From an uncultured Spirochaetaceae bacterium (GTDB lineage Bacteria > Spirochaetota > Spirochaetia > Sphaerochaetales > Sphaerochaetaceae), in NCBI GenBank assembly GCA_944390725.1, contig CALXQU010000003.1:62001-126000 (forward strand): a DNA stretch of 64,000 nt, written 5' to 3'. A model generated the notes under the pieces. The model worked only from the letters and a program-made list of their open reading frames with translations, had not been told where the DNA came from and did not search any database. Of this stretch, positions 50,657 through 61,656 are shown piece after piece (positions within the stretch are counted from its first letter, which is position 1; each line of letters begins with the position of its first letter). The translations under genes and the position numbers were made by a program.

Positions 50657-52537
50657 ATGTACGGAATCAGAGCATTCTCATCATTCTCAGAACCGTTCGC
50701 GTCACCGCTGTTCCCTGCCAGGGGCGGCAGGGTGACGCTTTCCATCGCATTCTCCGAGAGGCCTGAGTGCGCCATCCTCAGGGCAGATGGCGATACTGGC
50801 CTTGTATACTCATATGCCATGGAGGAGCGGGGCCGCCTCAACGGCGCGTATCTCTACAGCGCCGAGGCAGCCATCCCTCCTTCCGATGATATCTTCCGCT
50901 ACTTCTTCCTCTTCCGCCACCGCGGCCGCTACCTATATTATTCGAAGAAGGGCATCCAGGCCAGCTGCCCCAGGATGGCTGACCGCTTCGCAATCATCCC
51001 CTCCCTTGATGCGCCTGCCTGGGTAGCCGGCTCCACCTGCTACCAGATCTTCCCGGACCGCTTCGCCAGGGGCGACAGCTCTCTGGGGGCCAGGGAGGGC
51101 GAATACGGATTCGACGGGGGCATCGTCACGACGCCGCCGTTCGATTCGGTTCCCCGGCCATTCGAGACATCCAGATGCCTTGACTTCTACAACGGCGACC
51201 TGAAGGGCATAGAGGGCAAGGCCGATTACCTCGCATCCCTCGGCATCACGGCCATCTACCTCAATCCGGTGAATGATGCCCGCACGGTGCATAGGTACGA
51301 TGCGGTCGACTTCTTCAATGTCGATCCCCGGCTAGGCGGCAATGAGGCCCTCGCATCGCTGGTGCGCACGATGCACTCCAGGGGCATCCGCGTCATACTC
51401 GACATCTCCATCAACCATACAGGCAGCGCCTGCCCCTGGCTTCGGAAGGCGCTGGAGGATCCCTCCTCTGAGGAGGCAGGCTTCTACTATATCGAGGATG
51501 GCAGGGCCCGCTGCTGGCAGGGCGTGCAGACGCTCGTGCAGCTCAACTACGGCAGCAGCCGCCTGCGCGACCTCATCTACCGCTCTCCGGATAGCGCGAT
51601 GCAGAAGTTCGTCAGGCCCCCATTCGGCATCGATGGGTGGCGCCTCGATGTCGCCCCTGAGGTCGGCAGGACAGGCAGCGACCAGCTCTGCACCGAAATC
51701 TGGCGCGAGGTGCGCAGGTGCCTGAAGGGAATCAGGCATGACCTCTATATCGTAGGCGAGGACTGGGATGACGGGTCGCCGTATATGCAGGGCGATATGT
51801 GGGATGGCGTGATGAACTATTATGGCGCGAGCCGCCTCCTCAGGAGCTGGATGGGAGAGAGCGACCGCTTCGTCACGCCAGGCTGGGGACATGACCCGTC
51901 CAGGGTACCCCGGTTCACGGGTCCTGAGATGGAAGCCGGGCTGAAGGATGCCGTATCATCGGTTCCGGACCAGGCTGCGTATTTCCAGATGAACCTCATC
52001 GATTCCCATGATACCCCGAGGCTGCATAACGACATGCAGGTCATGGACAGGGAGCTGTACAAGGGTGCCGTGATGTGCATGTACCTCCTGCCGGGCATGC
52101 CGTCCGTCTATTATGGCGATGAGGTGCAGATTGCAGGGAGGATGGGCTCCGTGGAGGGCGCGAGGTACCCGATGGACTGGAGCCGCAGGAGCTGGGATGA
52201 GGATATGCTTGCCTTCTACTCGAAGCTCGGCAAGGTGAGGAAGCTCCCGTTCCTCGCTTATTCCGCCTTCGATGCGGAGGCCATCGACAGCGAGGCGTTC
52301 GCCATCAGGAGGATAGGGAAGGATGAGGCCCTTGTCGCCATCATCAACAGATGCCCGCGCCGCCGTACGGTCTCCGCCGATATGTTCATGCTCCCTTCCG
52401 GCTGCGTGCGCATGGTCTTCGCCTCATCCCCGGCCACCATCGCCGGCGGACGTCTTTCCGTCTCGCTGGAGGCAGGGGAGAGCGTGCTCCTGATGCTGTC
52501 GGCAAAGGACGGTTCGGGGGAGCTCGCCGTCATCTGA
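50657..52537 (+). CDS. GH13 alpha-amylase family enzyme (neopullulanase/cyclomaltodextrinase-like)
   Basis: 626 aa, no signal peptide, so an intracellular alpha-glucan hydrolase. The N-terminal ~125 residues form a CBM34-like beta domain, as in maltogenic amylases. The TIM barrel starts GSTCYQIFPDRFARGD. Conserved regions: DISINHTGS (region I), GIDGWRLDVAPEVG with the nucleophile Asp (near residue 330), YIVGEDWDD with the acid/base Glu (near 367) and LIDSHDTPRL (region IV, near 450). The C-terminal beta domain follows. It likely breaks maltodextrins or cyclodextrins imported by the cell, feeding glycolysis. Confidence 0.93.
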   Translation: MYGIRAFSSFSEPFASPLFPARGGRVTLSIAFSERPECAILRADGDTGLVYSYAMEERGRLNGAYLYSAEAAIPPSDDIFRYFFLFRHRGRYLYYSKKGIQASCPRMADRFAIIPSLDAPAWVAGSTCYQIFPDRFARGDSSLGAREGEYGFDGGIVTTPPFDSVPRPFETSRCLDFYNGDLKGIEGKADYLASLGITAIYLNPVNDARTVHRYDAVDFFNVDPRLGGNEALASLVRTMHSRGIRVILDISINHTGSACPWLRKALEDPSSEEAGFYYIEDGRARCWQGVQTLVQLNYGSSRLRDLIYRSPDSAMQKFVRPPFGIDGWRLDVAPEVGRTGSDQLCTEIWREVRRCLKGIRHDLYIVGEDWDDGSPYMQGDMWDGVMNYYGASRLLRSWMGESDRFVTPGWGHDPSRVPRFTGPEMEAGLKDAVSSVPDQAAYFQMNLIDSHDTPRLHNDMQVMDRELYKGAVMCMYLLPGMPSVYYGDEVQIAGRMGSVEGARYPMDWSRRSWDEDMLAFYSKLGKVRKLPFLAYSAFDAEAIDSEAFAIRRIGKDEALVAIINRCPRRRTVSADMFMLPSGCVRMVFASSPATIAGGRLSVSLEAGESVLLMLSAKDGSGELAVI

Positions 52538-52630
52538 TGGCCAGGAAGGGAGGAAAGGATGGATTTCCGCCCCTTCCCCTGTTGTAATTCCCCGCGATTG
52601 ATGTGATAAATATATGGCCAAGGAGTTTCC

Positions 52631-54139
52631 ATGGCATATTTCTTCGAAGAACTTTCACGTACATTCAGCGAGTACCTTCTCGTCCCGGGCTATTCCTCAT
52701 CGGAATGCATCCCGGCAAATGTATCGCTCAGGACGCCGCTGGTGCGGTTCAGGAAGGGCAGCGAGCCCTCGATATCGCTCAATATCCCGATGGTCAGCGC
52801 CATCATGCAGGCTGTTTCCGGCGAGAAGATGGGCGAGGCCCTCGCCAAGGAAGGCGGCGTTGCCTTCATATATGGCTCCCAGTCGGCCGATGACGAGGCG
52901 AGGATGATCCGCCGCGTCAAGGCATACAAGGCCGGATTCGTCGAATCCGATTCCAACCTCAGGCCTGACGACACGCTTGCCGATGTGCTGGAGCTGACGG
53001 CGAGGACGGGGCACTCGACCATCGCGGTCACCTCCGACGGCTCGCCGAACGGGAAGCTCCTCGGGGTCGTCACCTCAAGGGACTACCGTGTATCGAGGAT
53101 GACGGTGGACACTCCCGTGTCATCGTTCATGACGCCGGTTGCCAAGGTCATCTACGGCAGGGAGGGCATCACGCTCTCGGAAGCGAATGACATCATCTGG
53201 GAGCATAAGCTCAACCAGCTCCCGATAATCGATGCCGAGGGGCGCCTCGTATCGTTCGTCTTCAGGAAGGACTATTCCAGCCATAAGGAGAATCCCCTTG
53301 AGCTCCTCGATGCAAGGAAGCGCTACATAGTCGGCGCAGGCATCAATACAAGGGATTACGAGGAGAGGGTGCCCAAGCTCATCGAGGCGGGTGCCGATGT
53401 CCTCTGCATAGACTCTTCCGAGGGCTACTCGGAATGGCAGAGGAGGACGCTGGCCTGGATACGCTCCAGGTACGGCGAGGATGTGAAGGTAGGCGCCGGC
53501 AATGTCGTCGATGGCGAAGGCTTCAGGTTCCTCGCCGACTGCGGGGCCGACTTCGTCAAGGTCGGCATCGGCGGCGGTTCCATCTGCATAACGCGCGAGA
53601 CCAAGGGGATCGGCAGGGGGCAGGCCTCGGCCCTCATCGATGTCTGCCGCGAGAGGGACAGGTACTTCGAGGAGACCGGGATATACATCCCCGTCTGCTC
53701 CGATGGCGGCATCGTCTTCGATTACCATATCACGCTCGCGCTGGCCATGGGAGCCGACTTCGTCATGCTCGGCAGGTACTTCGCCCGCTTCGACGAATCG
53801 CCCTCCAGCCTCGTCAACATCAACGGCAACTACCTGAAGGAGTACTGGGGCGAAGGCTCGCAGAGGGCGAGGAACTGGCAGCGCTATGACCTGGGAGGCG
53901 ACAGGAAGCTCTCATTCCCGGAAGGAGTCGATTCGTATGTGCCCTATGCCGGCGCGCTCAAGGACAATGTCGCCCTCACCGTGTCGAAGATCAAGTCGAC
54001 GATGTGCAACTGCGGCGCGCTGGACCTGCGGGAGTTCAGGAGCAAGGCCAAGCTGACGATCGTCTCGCCGACGTCCATCGTCGAGGGCGGTGCCCATGAT
54101 GTCATCCTCAAGGACAAGCTCAACCACGATATCAAGTGA
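52631..54139 (+). CDS. guaB: IMP dehydrogenase
   Basis: Oxidises IMP to XMP with NAD+, the committed step to GMP. 502 aa: barrel start with [20 protein letters not shown], two CBS domains (residues about 110-225, with [14 protein letters not shown] and [16 protein letters not shown]), then [13 protein letters not shown], the active-site loop [15 protein letters not shown] with catalytic Cys near 318, [20 protein letters not shown] and the flap region. The loop continues GIGRGQAS rather than GVGVPQ, a variant of some IMPDH groups. AAGGAG precedes the ATG. Confidence 0.95.
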   Translation: MAYFFEELSRTFSEYLLVPGYSSSECIPANVSLRTPLVRFRKGSEPSISLNIPMVSAIMQAVSGEKMGEALAKEGGVAFIYGSQSADDEARMIRRVKAYKAGFVESDSNLRPDDTLADVLELTARTGHSTIAVTSDGSPNGKLLGVVTSRDYRVSRMTVDTPVSSFMTPVAKVIYGREGITLSEANDIIWEHKLNQLPIIDAEGRLVSFVFRKDYSSHKENPLELLDARKRYIVGAGINTRDYEERVPKLIEAGADVLCIDSSEGYSEWQRRTLAWIRSRYGEDVKVGAGNVVDGEGFRFLADCGADFVKVGIGGGSICITRETKGIGRGQASALIDVCRERDRYFEETGIYIPVCSDGGIVFDYHITLALAMGADFVMLGRYFARFDESPSSLVNINGNYLKEYWGEGSQRARNWQRYDLGGDRKLSFPEGVDSYVPYAGALKDNVALTVSKIKSTMCNCGALDLREFRSKAKLTIVSPTSIVEGGAHDVILKDKLNHDIK

Positions 54140-54148
54140 TATCGCATA

Positions 54149-54175
54149 TTCACCTTCCGCCGGTGATGGTATACA
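54149..54175 (+). promoter_or_regulatory. Probable gapA promoter
   Basis: TTCACC (54149-54154), 15-nt spacer, TATACA (54170-54175), giving a leader of about 95 nt. The spacer is short, so confidence is limited. GAAGGAG precedes gapA. Confidence 0.4.
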
Positions 54176-54276
54176 ATCTATGACTGGCCTAGGGTGAGTT
54201 GCTATTTTCGCCTAAAGGTGATATTAGAGAATCAGACTCTGAATATAGGATTATCGATTTCAAAGAAGGAGATTAA

Positions 54277-55287
<1,011 letters not shown>

Positions 55288-55316
55288 GACGGCTTTCCGG
55301 CTCTGCCCGGAGATTC

Positions 55317-55343
55317 GGGCCTGCCATCGTGCAGGCCCTTTTT
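55317..55343 (+). terminator. Intrinsic terminator between gapA and pgk
   Basis: GGGCCTGC-CATCGT-GCAGGCCC followed directly by TTTTT. It should end most gapA transcripts; pgk starts 18 nt later, and I see no separate promoter between them, so read-through probably supplies pgk. Confidence 0.85.
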
Positions 55344-55361
55344 GGAAATAGGAGATTCACA

Positions 55362-56540
55362 ATGGTTCTTAATACGATCAATGAAGCGGACCTGAAGGGC
55401 AAGAGGGTCCTTATCCGCGTAGATTTCAACGTACCTCTCAAGAATGGAGTCGTCACCGACAGTACGAGGATCAAGGCAGCGCTGCCGACGATCAGGTACA
55501 TCCTCGACAATGGCGCATCGCTCGTCGTCATGACGCATCTCGGACGCCCCAAGGGGCAGAAGAATCCCGATTTCTCCCTCGCTCCTGTGGCAAAGGAGTT
55601 CTCGGCTCTCCTCGGCAGGGAGGTCAGGCTCGCTCCCGATGTGATCGGTCCTGAGGTGGAGAAGGAAGTGAAGGCCCTCAAGCCAGGCGATGTGCTCCTT
55701 CTCGAGAACGTCAGGTTCTACAAGGAAGAGGAGGGCAATGACCCTGGGTTCGCCAAGACGCTCGCATCCTATGGCGACATCTACTGCAATGACGCATTCG
55801 GCACGGCACACCGCGCGCATGCATCAACGGAGGGCGTATCGCACTACCTTCCTTCCTATGCCGGCTTCCTCATCGAGAAGGAGGTCAAGTTCATGGCACC
55901 GCTTCTCGAGAACCCTGAGAAGCCGTTCGTCGCCATCATCGGCGGATCGAAGGTCTCTTCCAAGATCACGGTCCTCGAGTCCCTTGCCAGGACATGCAGT
56001 ACCGTCGTGATCGGCGGAGGCATGGCATACACCTTCCTCAAGGTCCAGGGCCACTCGATCGGCAAGTCCCTCGTCGAGGACGATTACCTCGAGACAGCCA
56101 AGGCATTCCTTGCCAAGGCCGCGGAGAAGGGCGTGGAGGTCATCCTCCCCACGGACCATGTCTGCGCAGCTGAGTTCAAGGAGGATGCGGCTCCTGTAGC
56201 CGTCGATTCCGTGGATATCCCTGAGGACCTCATGGGCATGGATATCGGCCCGAAGACGACAGAGAGGATCGTGGCAGCCGTCAAGGGCGCTAAGAGCGTC
56301 GTATGGAACGGTCCGATGGGCGTCTTCGAGTTCGCTGCATTCGCCAAGGGTACCGAGGAGGTCGCCAAGGCCCTCGCAGCATCCGATGCCACTACGGTCG
56401 TAGGCGGCGGCGACAGCGTCGCAGCTATCAACAAGTTCGGCCTTGCGGACAGGATCAGCCACGTCTCCACAGGCGGCGGCGCATCGCTTGAGTTCCTTGA
56501 GGGCAAGGTCCTCCCGGGCATCAAGGCACTGGAGAAATAA
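55362..56540 (+). CDS. pgk: Phosphoglycerate kinase
   Basis: 392 aa; makes ATP from 1,3-bisphosphoglycerate. [71 protein letters not shown] and [15 protein letters not shown] are family motifs. The Met at 55362 follows TAGGAG by 8 bases. One base separates its stop from tpiA. Confidence 0.98.
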   Translation: MVLNTINEADLKGKRVLIRVDFNVPLKNGVVTDSTRIKAALPTIRYILDNGASLVVMTHLGRPKGQKNPDFSLAPVAKEFSALLGREVRLAPDVIGPEVEKEVKALKPGDVLLLENVRFYKEEEGNDPGFAKTLASYGDIYCNDAFGTAHRAHASTEGVSHYLPSYAGFLIEKEVKFMAPLLENPEKPFVAIIGGSKVSSKITVLESLARTCSTVVIGGGMAYTFLKVQGHSIGKSLVEDDYLETAKAFLAKAAEKGVEVILPTDHVCAAEFKEDAAPVAVDSVDIPEDLMGMDIGPKTTERIVAAVKGAKSVVWNGPMGVFEFAAFAKGTEEVAKALAASDATTVVGGGDSVAAINKFGLADRISHVSTGGGASLEFLEGKVLPGIKALEK

Positions 56541-56541
56541 G

Positions 56542-57300
56542 ATGAGAAGACCATATATCGCAGGAAACTGGAAGATGAACCTGACGCCGAGCGAGGGAGC
56601 GAAGTACGCTGCTTCGCTGGCAGAGGCGGTGGGGAAGGAGAAGCCTTCATGCCGCGTGATGATCGCTCCTTCCTTCGTTTCGATTCCCGCGGTGCTCGAG
56701 GCTGTCAAGGGCTCCGATATCATAGTCGCTGCCCAGAACATGGCGGACCACCTTGCCGGTGCCTATACCGGTGAGGTGTCGCCTGAGATGCTTCTTGACC
56801 TCGGCGTGAAGACGGTAATCCTCGGACACAGCGAGAGGAGGCAGTACTACGGCGAGACCGATGAGATCATCAACGCCAAGGTGCTGCTTGCGCTTTCCCT
56901 GAAGATGGATGTCGTCCTCTGCGTCGGCGAGACGCTCGAGGAGAGGAAGTCCGGCAATCTCGAGTCTGTCCTCAGGAGGCAGGTCGAAGTCGGGCTCAAG
57001 GACGTGCTTCCCGAGGAGATGGAGAGGATCACCATCGCCTATGAGCCTGTATGGGCGATAGGCACCGGAGAGACGGCAACCCCGGAGGATGCGGACGCGG
57101 CCCACAGGTTCATCCGCTTCACCGTGTCATCTCTGTACTCATCTTCTATTGCAGAAAATCTGGTAATACAGTATGGTGGTTCAGTCAAGCTTGGCAATGT
57201 CAAGGCTCTGATGGCGAAGGAAAACATCGATGGCGCACTTGTAGGCGGTGCCTCTCTTACGCTTGAGCAGTTCCTTCCGATAATCACATACGAGAAGTAA
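56542..57300 (+). CDS. tpiA: Triosephosphate isomerase
   Basis: 252 aa. Catalytic residues: Lys11 in GNWKMN, His in VILGHSERRQYYGE (near 95), Glu in AYEPVWAIGTGETATPE (near 168); phosphate loops IQYGGSVKLGN and GALVGGASL. The start at 56542 is the first Met after the pgk stop. Confidence 0.98.
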   Translation: MRRPYIAGNWKMNLTPSEGAKYAASLAEAVGKEKPSCRVMIAPSFVSIPAVLEAVKGSDIIVAAQNMADHLAGAYTGEVSPEMLLDLGVKTVILGHSERRQYYGETDEIINAKVLLALSLKMDVVLCVGETLEERKSGNLESVLRRQVEVGLKDVLPEEMERITIAYEPVWAIGTGETATPEDADAAHRFIRFTVSSLYSSSIAENLVIQYGGSVKLGNVKALMAKENIDGALVGGASLTLEQFLPIITYEK

Positions 57301-57311
57301 CGGAGATAGAA

Positions 57312-57677
57312 ATGGGTATTTTAGGTATCATACTGCTTGTGCTTTTCTGCATCATCGCGCTTCTGCTCATCTTCCTCGTCGCAGTACAGGATGAGAAGAA
57401 CGCAGGACTCGGCGGCATCTTCGGCGGCAGCTCCGATTCCGCATTCGGTTCCAGCACATCGACGTTCCTGTCGAAGGCTACGACGGCGCTGGCCATAATC
57501 TTCATGGCCCTCTCGCTTATCGTCGCCTTCGCCAACAACACGACGTACGAGGTTCCCGAAGGCAGCGCTGCCGCTGCGGCACCTGTCGAGACGACCAGCT
57601 GGGTGGACAGCGCATCATCCGATGCTGCCCCTGCAGCTGCAGAGGAAGCCACTGCAGGAGAGCCGATCGCAGAGTGA
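57312..57677 (+). CDS. secG: SecG, preprotein translocase subunit
   Basis: Accessory subunit of SecYEG. 121 aa: TM1 (residues 2-24, GIILLVLFCIIALLLIFLVA), the conserved loop QDEKNAGLGGIFGGSSDS, TM2 (about 52-73), then an unusually long Ala/Glu/Ser tail of about 45 residues. GGAG precedes the ATG. Last gene of the pgk-tpiA-secG unit. Confidence 0.93.
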   Translation: MGILGIILLVLFCIIALLLIFLVAVQDEKNAGLGGIFGGSSDSAFGSSTSTFLSKATTALAIIFMALSLIVAFANNTTYEVPEGSAAAAAPVETTSWVDSASSDAAPAAAEEATAGEPIAE

Positions 57678-57694
57678 TTCCTCCTGTGGATCGG

Positions 57695-57735
57695 GCCGGC
57701 TCTTTCCTTTTGGGAACAGCCGGCTTATTATTTCT
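57695..57735 (+). terminator. Terminator after secG
   Basis: GCCGGCT pairs with AGCCGGC and an inner TTCC/GGAA extends the stem; the tail is TATTATTTCTT. Confidence 0.8.
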
Positions 57736-57749
57736 TAAAAGGATAATCT

Positions 57750-58169
57750 ATGCAGGTATGTATTCTCTATGCAGGCAGGAGCAATGAGTCGCCGAAGCTC
57801 AGGTCGATAGCCGAGGGCCTGGCCAAGGGCATCTCGGCCCAGGGGCATATGCCTACTGTCATCAATATGAATGCGGATCAGGAACGGCTTTCTATCTATG
57901 ACTACGTCATCATAGGTACGGAGCCCGTTTCCATGTTCTCAGCCAAGGTCCCGGAAAGGATCTCCAGGTATCTTGCCCAGGCAGGGGCTGTCTCCGGCAA
58001 GAGATGCATGGCGTTCGTCTCCGGCGGACTGAGGAAGAACAAGACCCTCCTGAACCTGATGAAGGCCATGGAAGGCGAGGGGATGATGCTCAGGACCTCG
58101 GAGGTCATCACCAAGGCCGATGAGGCGCTTGCGATCGGCAAGAGGCTCAACGTCGAGAGGAATATCTGA
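57750..58169 (+). CDS. Flavodoxin-like protein
   Basis: 139 aa with a flavodoxin-like fold: VCILYAGRSNESPKLRSIAE resembles an FMN phosphate loop, YDYVIIGTEPVSMFSAKVPE an isoalloxazine-binding loop, and KRCMAFVSGGLRKNKTLL the third loop. The loops are not canonical (no T/SxTGNT), so cofactor binding is uncertain. AAAAGGA lies 8 nt before the ATG. Probable redox or regulatory role. Confidence 0.7.
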   Translation: MQVCILYAGRSNESPKLRSIAEGLAKGISAQGHMPTVINMNADQERLSIYDYVIIGTEPVSMFSAKVPERISRYLAQAGAVSGKRCMAFVSGGLRKNKTLLNLMKAMEGEGMMLRTSEVITKADEALAIGKRLNVERNI

Positions 58170-58202
58170 GGTACGCCTGCCCCCGCAGGCCGGAAAAGGA
58201 GA

Positions 58203-59273
58203 ATGAATATGAAGAAGATGCTTACGATTGCAGCGGTGCTCCTTGCGGCAGCAGCCCTCGGTGCCGCTTCGATGATATCCCAGCCTGCGGCGACGGTTAA
58301 CCTTATCCGCAATGAGGTCATCACGACAGATGAGCTTGACCAGCAGGTCGCACGCCTGCAGGCAGCCGGCGCGCAGGACATCAATCCCCTTGATGCGCTG
58401 CAGACGCTCATCAACGACAAGGTCTTCCTCCAGGGCGCAGAGCGCGATGGCATAACGATCTCTGACCGCCAGCTTGAGTCGAACTACCGCCAGGTATTCA
58501 ATAATGCCGTGCAGCAGGCAGCCCAGTACGGGCAGACGATCACGGAGGATGACTTCAGGGCGGAGATCATCAGGCAGTTCGGCTCCGTCGAGGCCTACAT
58601 GGCCGCGCTGAAGAACCAGGCCATCATGCAGATGTATCTCACGCAGGAGAAGGGCGAGGAGATCCAGGCTGCCGTGACAGAGCCTACTGAGGCTGAGATC
58701 TCCAGCTTCTACAGGCAGAACCAGCAGGGCTTCTTCCAGCCGGAGAACGTGAAGCTCGCCCACATCTACAAGGAGAAGGCGCCAGCCGATGCCGAGGATG
58801 CAGAGGCAGTGAACGCAGGGAAGAAGGCTGCGCTTGAGAAGGTGAGCGAGGATATCAAGTCGGGAGCGATCACGTTTGAGGCAGCGGTGGCGACCGAGAG
58901 CGAGGATGAGGGCAGCCGCAGCGTTGCCGGCGATATCGGCTGGCTCGCATACAACAACGAGGCTGCGCGCCAGGGCTGGGGCGATGAGTTCTGCGATGCC
59001 GTCCTTGCCATGCAGCCGGGCCAGGTCTCGGATGTGCTTGAATCGAATATGGGATACCACATCGTGAAGGTCTCCGTGCACAATCCGGCGAAGATCCTCA
59101 CCCTCGATGACCCTGTCTCTCCTGGCCAGGCCATGACCGTCAGGGAGTACATCGTCCAGCTCCTCATGTCCAGGAGCCTGCAGCTGGCCAGCGCCGATGC
59201 TCTGCAGGATATGGTCACTGAGCTCAGGAACGAGGCCAGGATCAATATCCTCTACAAGGGAACCGGCAACTGA
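58203..59273 (+). CDS. SurA/PrsA-like periplasmic peptidyl-prolyl isomerase
   Basis: 356 aa with an N-terminal signal (LTIAAVLLAAAALGAAS). A SurA N-domain-like chaperone region (residues 30-160: NEVITTDELDQQVARLQ, DALQTLINDKVFLQGAERDG) precedes a parvulin domain (about 175-290: VKLAHIYKEKAPADAED, SVAGDIGWLAYNNEAARQGW, SDVLESNMGYHIVKV). Helps fold exported proteins. TGATG junction with nusB. Confidence 0.9.
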   Translation: MNMKKMLTIAAVLLAAAALGAASMISQPAATVNLIRNEVITTDELDQQVARLQAAGAQDINPLDALQTLINDKVFLQGAERDGITISDRQLESNYRQVFNNAVQQAAQYGQTITEDDFRAEIIRQFGSVEAYMAALKNQAIMQMYLTQEKGEEIQAAVTEPTEAEISSFYRQNQQGFFQPENVKLAHIYKEKAPADAEDAEAVNAGKKAALEKVSEDIKSGAITFEAAVATESEDEGSRSVAGDIGWLAYNNEAARQGWGDEFCDAVLAMQPGQVSDVLESNMGYHIVKVSVHNPAKILTLDDPVSPGQAMTVREYIVQLLMSRSLQLASADALQDMVTELRNEARINILYKGTGN

Positions 59274-59698
59274 TGAGAAGGCACCGCGATAGGGAGATAG
59301 CGGTCTCGACGCTCTACTCCCTGGATTTCAACAATGAGATGGAGCTCTCGGATGACCTGGACCTCTTCCAGGGCATGAGCGAGGAGGAAGTCGCCTCGCT
59401 CGATGAGGAGGACAGGGCATTCGTCCGCTTCCTCGTCGTCGGGACCCTTGAGAACCTGGCCCAGATCGATGAGCTCATCTCGAGGTATTCCCTCAACAGG
59501 CCCATCGAGAAGATCGATATCGTGGACAGGAATATCCTGCGCATCGCATTCTACCAGCTTGCGATATCCCGCGATGTCCATCCGCTGGTCGTCATAGACG
59601 AGGCGGTCAAGCTCAGCCAGGAGCTCTCCAATGATGTTTCCTTCAGGTTCATCAACGGCCTGCTGGATGCCTATAGGAAGGAGAATCTTTCCAGATGA
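59273..59698 (+). CDS. nusB: Transcription antitermination factor NusB
   Basis: 141 aa, all-helical; binds boxA RNA with S10 in rRNA antitermination. REIAVSTLYSLDFN, RAFVRFLVVGTLENLAQIDE, WxL-like motif replaced by NRPIEKIDIVDRNILRIAFYQ, VVIDEAVKLSQEL and FRFINGLLDAYRKE. Start overlaps the isomerase stop by one base; end overlaps map by 4 nt. Confidence 0.95.
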   Translation: MRRHRDREIAVSTLYSLDFNNEMELSDDLDLFQGMSEEEVASLDEEDRAFVRFLVVGTLENLAQIDELISRYSLNRPIEKIDIVDRNILRIAFYQLAISRDVHPLVVIDEAVKLSQELSNDVSFRFINGLLDAYRKENLSR

Positions 59699-60453
59699 TA
59701 ATGCTTAAGAACGATGAGCAGATGGATGGCATCAGGACAAGCGGCCATTATCTTGCTGAGATGTTCGAGGAAATCGGCCCGCAGATCTGTGCGGGCATGT
59801 CCACGTATGATGTCGACAAGCTCTTCCATGAGTGGATGAGGAAGCGCCATTTCGGCGCTCCCTGCGTCGGCTATATGGGATACCCTGCCGCGACATGCGT
59901 CAGCGTCAACGACATGGTCATCCACGGGATCCCCACCAAGCAGGAGATCCTCGAGGATGGCGACATCGTCTCCGTCGATATCTGCCTGGAACGCAATGGC
60001 TATATCTCAGACTCCACGCATACATATGAGATCGGCACGGTCTCCCCGGAAGTGCACAAGCTGAACGAAGTCACCCATAAGGCGCTTTACCTCGGCATCG
60101 AGGCGGCTTCCGCCAAGGGTGCCAGGACCCAGGCCATCGCCAGGGCCGTATACGACTGGTGCGCGGTGAAGAACGGCTATGGCGTGGTGCGCGACTACTG
60201 CGGCCATGGCGTCGGCTTCGAGATGCATGAGGAGCCCGATATCCCCAACTATGTCTCCCTTGCCAATCCGAATCCCCGCCTCAAGCCTGGCATGGTCATC
60301 GCCATAGAGCCGATGATCAACATGGGGACATACAAGATCAGGACGATGCCTGACGGATGGGGTGTGAAGACAGCCGACGGCAAGCCGGCCTGCCATTGGG
60401 AGCACACCGTGGCCATCACCGCTGATGGCCTTGAGATACTGACCCAGCTTTAG
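59695..60453 (+). CDS. map: Methionine aminopeptidase, type I
   Basis: Removes the initiator Met from nascent proteins. 252 aa. Metal ligands in SVDICLERNGYISDST (two Asp), YCGHGVGFEMHEEPD (His), VIAIEPMI (Glu) and HWEHTVAITADG (Glu). CVSVNDMVIHGIP is the substrate-pocket signature. The start ATG overlaps the nusB stop. Confidence 0.96.
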   Translation: MIMLKNDEQMDGIRTSGHYLAEMFEEIGPQICAGMSTYDVDKLFHEWMRKRHFGAPCVGYMGYPAATCVSVNDMVIHGIPTKQEILEDGDIVSVDICLERNGYISDSTHTYEIGTVSPEVHKLNEVTHKALYLGIEAASAKGARTQAIARAVYDWCAVKNGYGVVRDYCGHGVGFEMHEEPDIPNYVSLANPNPRLKPGMVIAIEPMINMGTYKIRTMPDGWGVKTADGKPACHWEHTVAITADGLEILTQL

Positions 60454-60461
60454 GAGGTTCC

Positions 60462-61073
60462 ATGGCGAAGGAATTCATCAACTGCGACCAGATCAGGGAT
60501 GCGGCCCTCAAGCTCGTCCATCGCATGTATACCGAGGACCATTTCGTACCCGATGTCATCTATGACTCCCTCAGGGGCGGTGCGTATATGGCGAACGTCA
60601 TGAGCGAGTACTACAAGCTCATCGCGATGAAGGAGGGCAGGGACCCGGTATTCTATGCAGCTGTGGTCGCAAGGTCGTATGGAGACGTGAAGGAGCACTC
60701 CTCCCATGTCGATATCGACGGATGGACATGGTCGCCGAAGAACCTCAGGAAGGGGCAGAAGGTCCTCATCGTCGATGATATCTTCGATACGGGCATGACC
60801 GTGAACGCCCTTGCGGGGACCGTGATGAAGTACGGCATCCCCAGGGAGGATATCAAGGTGGCGGTCTATGACTACAAGGTCCTTACCTATAAGGAAGGGG
60901 AGCCGCTTCCCATCCAGCCTGATTACTGGTGCCGCAAGCATGTCATAAACCATCCGGAGGAATCTACCTGGATCCATTACACATGCCATGAGTTCATCGG
61001 CCTCAGCCATGACGAGGTCGATGAGGTGTATACGGATCCGGAGGTAAGGGAGATCCTCCATTCGGTCCTTTGA
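60462..61073 (+). CDS. Type I phosphoribosyltransferase (purine salvage type)
   Basis: 203 aa. The PRPP-binding loop KVLIVDDIFDTGMT (near residue 101-114) has the two acidic residues of this fold, and PDVIYDSLRGGAYMANVMSE forms the pyrophosphate loop. Members close to this sequence are xanthine/hypoxanthine phosphoribosyltransferases; base specificity cannot be read. AGGAGG precedes the ATG 8 nt after map. Confidence 0.88.
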   Translation: MAKEFINCDQIRDAALKLVHRMYTEDHFVPDVIYDSLRGGAYMANVMSEYYKLIAMKEGRDPVFYAAVVARSYGDVKEHSSHVDIDGWTWSPKNLRKGQKVLIVDDIFDTGMTVNALAGTVMKYGIPREDIKVAVYDYKVLTYKEGEPLPIQPDYWCRKHVINHPEESTWIHYTCHEFIGLSHDEVDEVYTDPEVREILHSVL

Positions 61074-61546
61074 TGATGAGGCGCAGGGACAGGGAGGTCA
61101 CCGACTTCCGCCAGATCCTCGATATCCTTTCCGCATCTACCGTCATCCACCTGGGCATGGTCGATGGCGGGAAGCCTTATGTCGTTCCCATGAACTTCGG
61201 CTTCGAGGCAGACGGAAGCGATATCATCCTCTATTTCCATTCCGCAAGGGCAGGGCGTAAGATCGATACGCTCAAAAGCAATCCCGATGTGTTCTTCGTA
61301 TCGGATTCCGCCCATGCCCTGATAGCAGGCGATACGGCCTGCTCGTATTCATTCCGCTACCAGAGCGTGATGGGAAACGGCAGGGCCGTATTCATCGAGG
61401 ACAGGGAAGGGAAGCGTCATGCGCTCTCCATGCTGATGAGGCATGCCGGCGGGATGGATAGCCCCTCATTCCCCGATGAGGCCCTCGATGCCGTTGCCGT
61501 CTTCTCCGTAAGGTGCTCAGACTACACGGCAAAGAGGCATCTGTAG
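61073..61546 (+). CDS. NimA-like FMN-binding (pyridoxamine 5'-phosphate oxidase fold) protein
   Basis: 157 aa split-barrel protein. RRRDREVTDFRQILDIL, IHLGMVDGGKPYVVPMNFGF, IILYFHSARAGRKIDTLKSN, and SVMGNGRAVFIED match the NimA/YhhI-like group that reduces flavin-bound substrates including nitroimidazoles; a native substrate is unknown. The ATG overlaps the previous stop (TGATG); a TTG three bases earlier is less likely. Last gene of the secG-downstream operon. Confidence 0.88.
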   Translation: MMRRRDREVTDFRQILDILSASTVIHLGMVDGGKPYVVPMNFGFEADGSDIILYFHSARAGRKIDTLKSNPDVFFVSDSAHALIAGDTACSYSFRYQSVMGNGRAVFIEDREGKRHALSMLMRHAGGMDSPSFPDEALDAVAVFSVRCSDYTAKRHL

Positions 61547-61656
61547 AGCAAGCTGGGTGTCCAGCATATGCCACACGATAAATCCTTATGTACCTTATGA
61601 TTGATTCAATGGAGTCCTGCACAGTCCAGCAGTTCCTTGCCCCAATAGGATAATTT

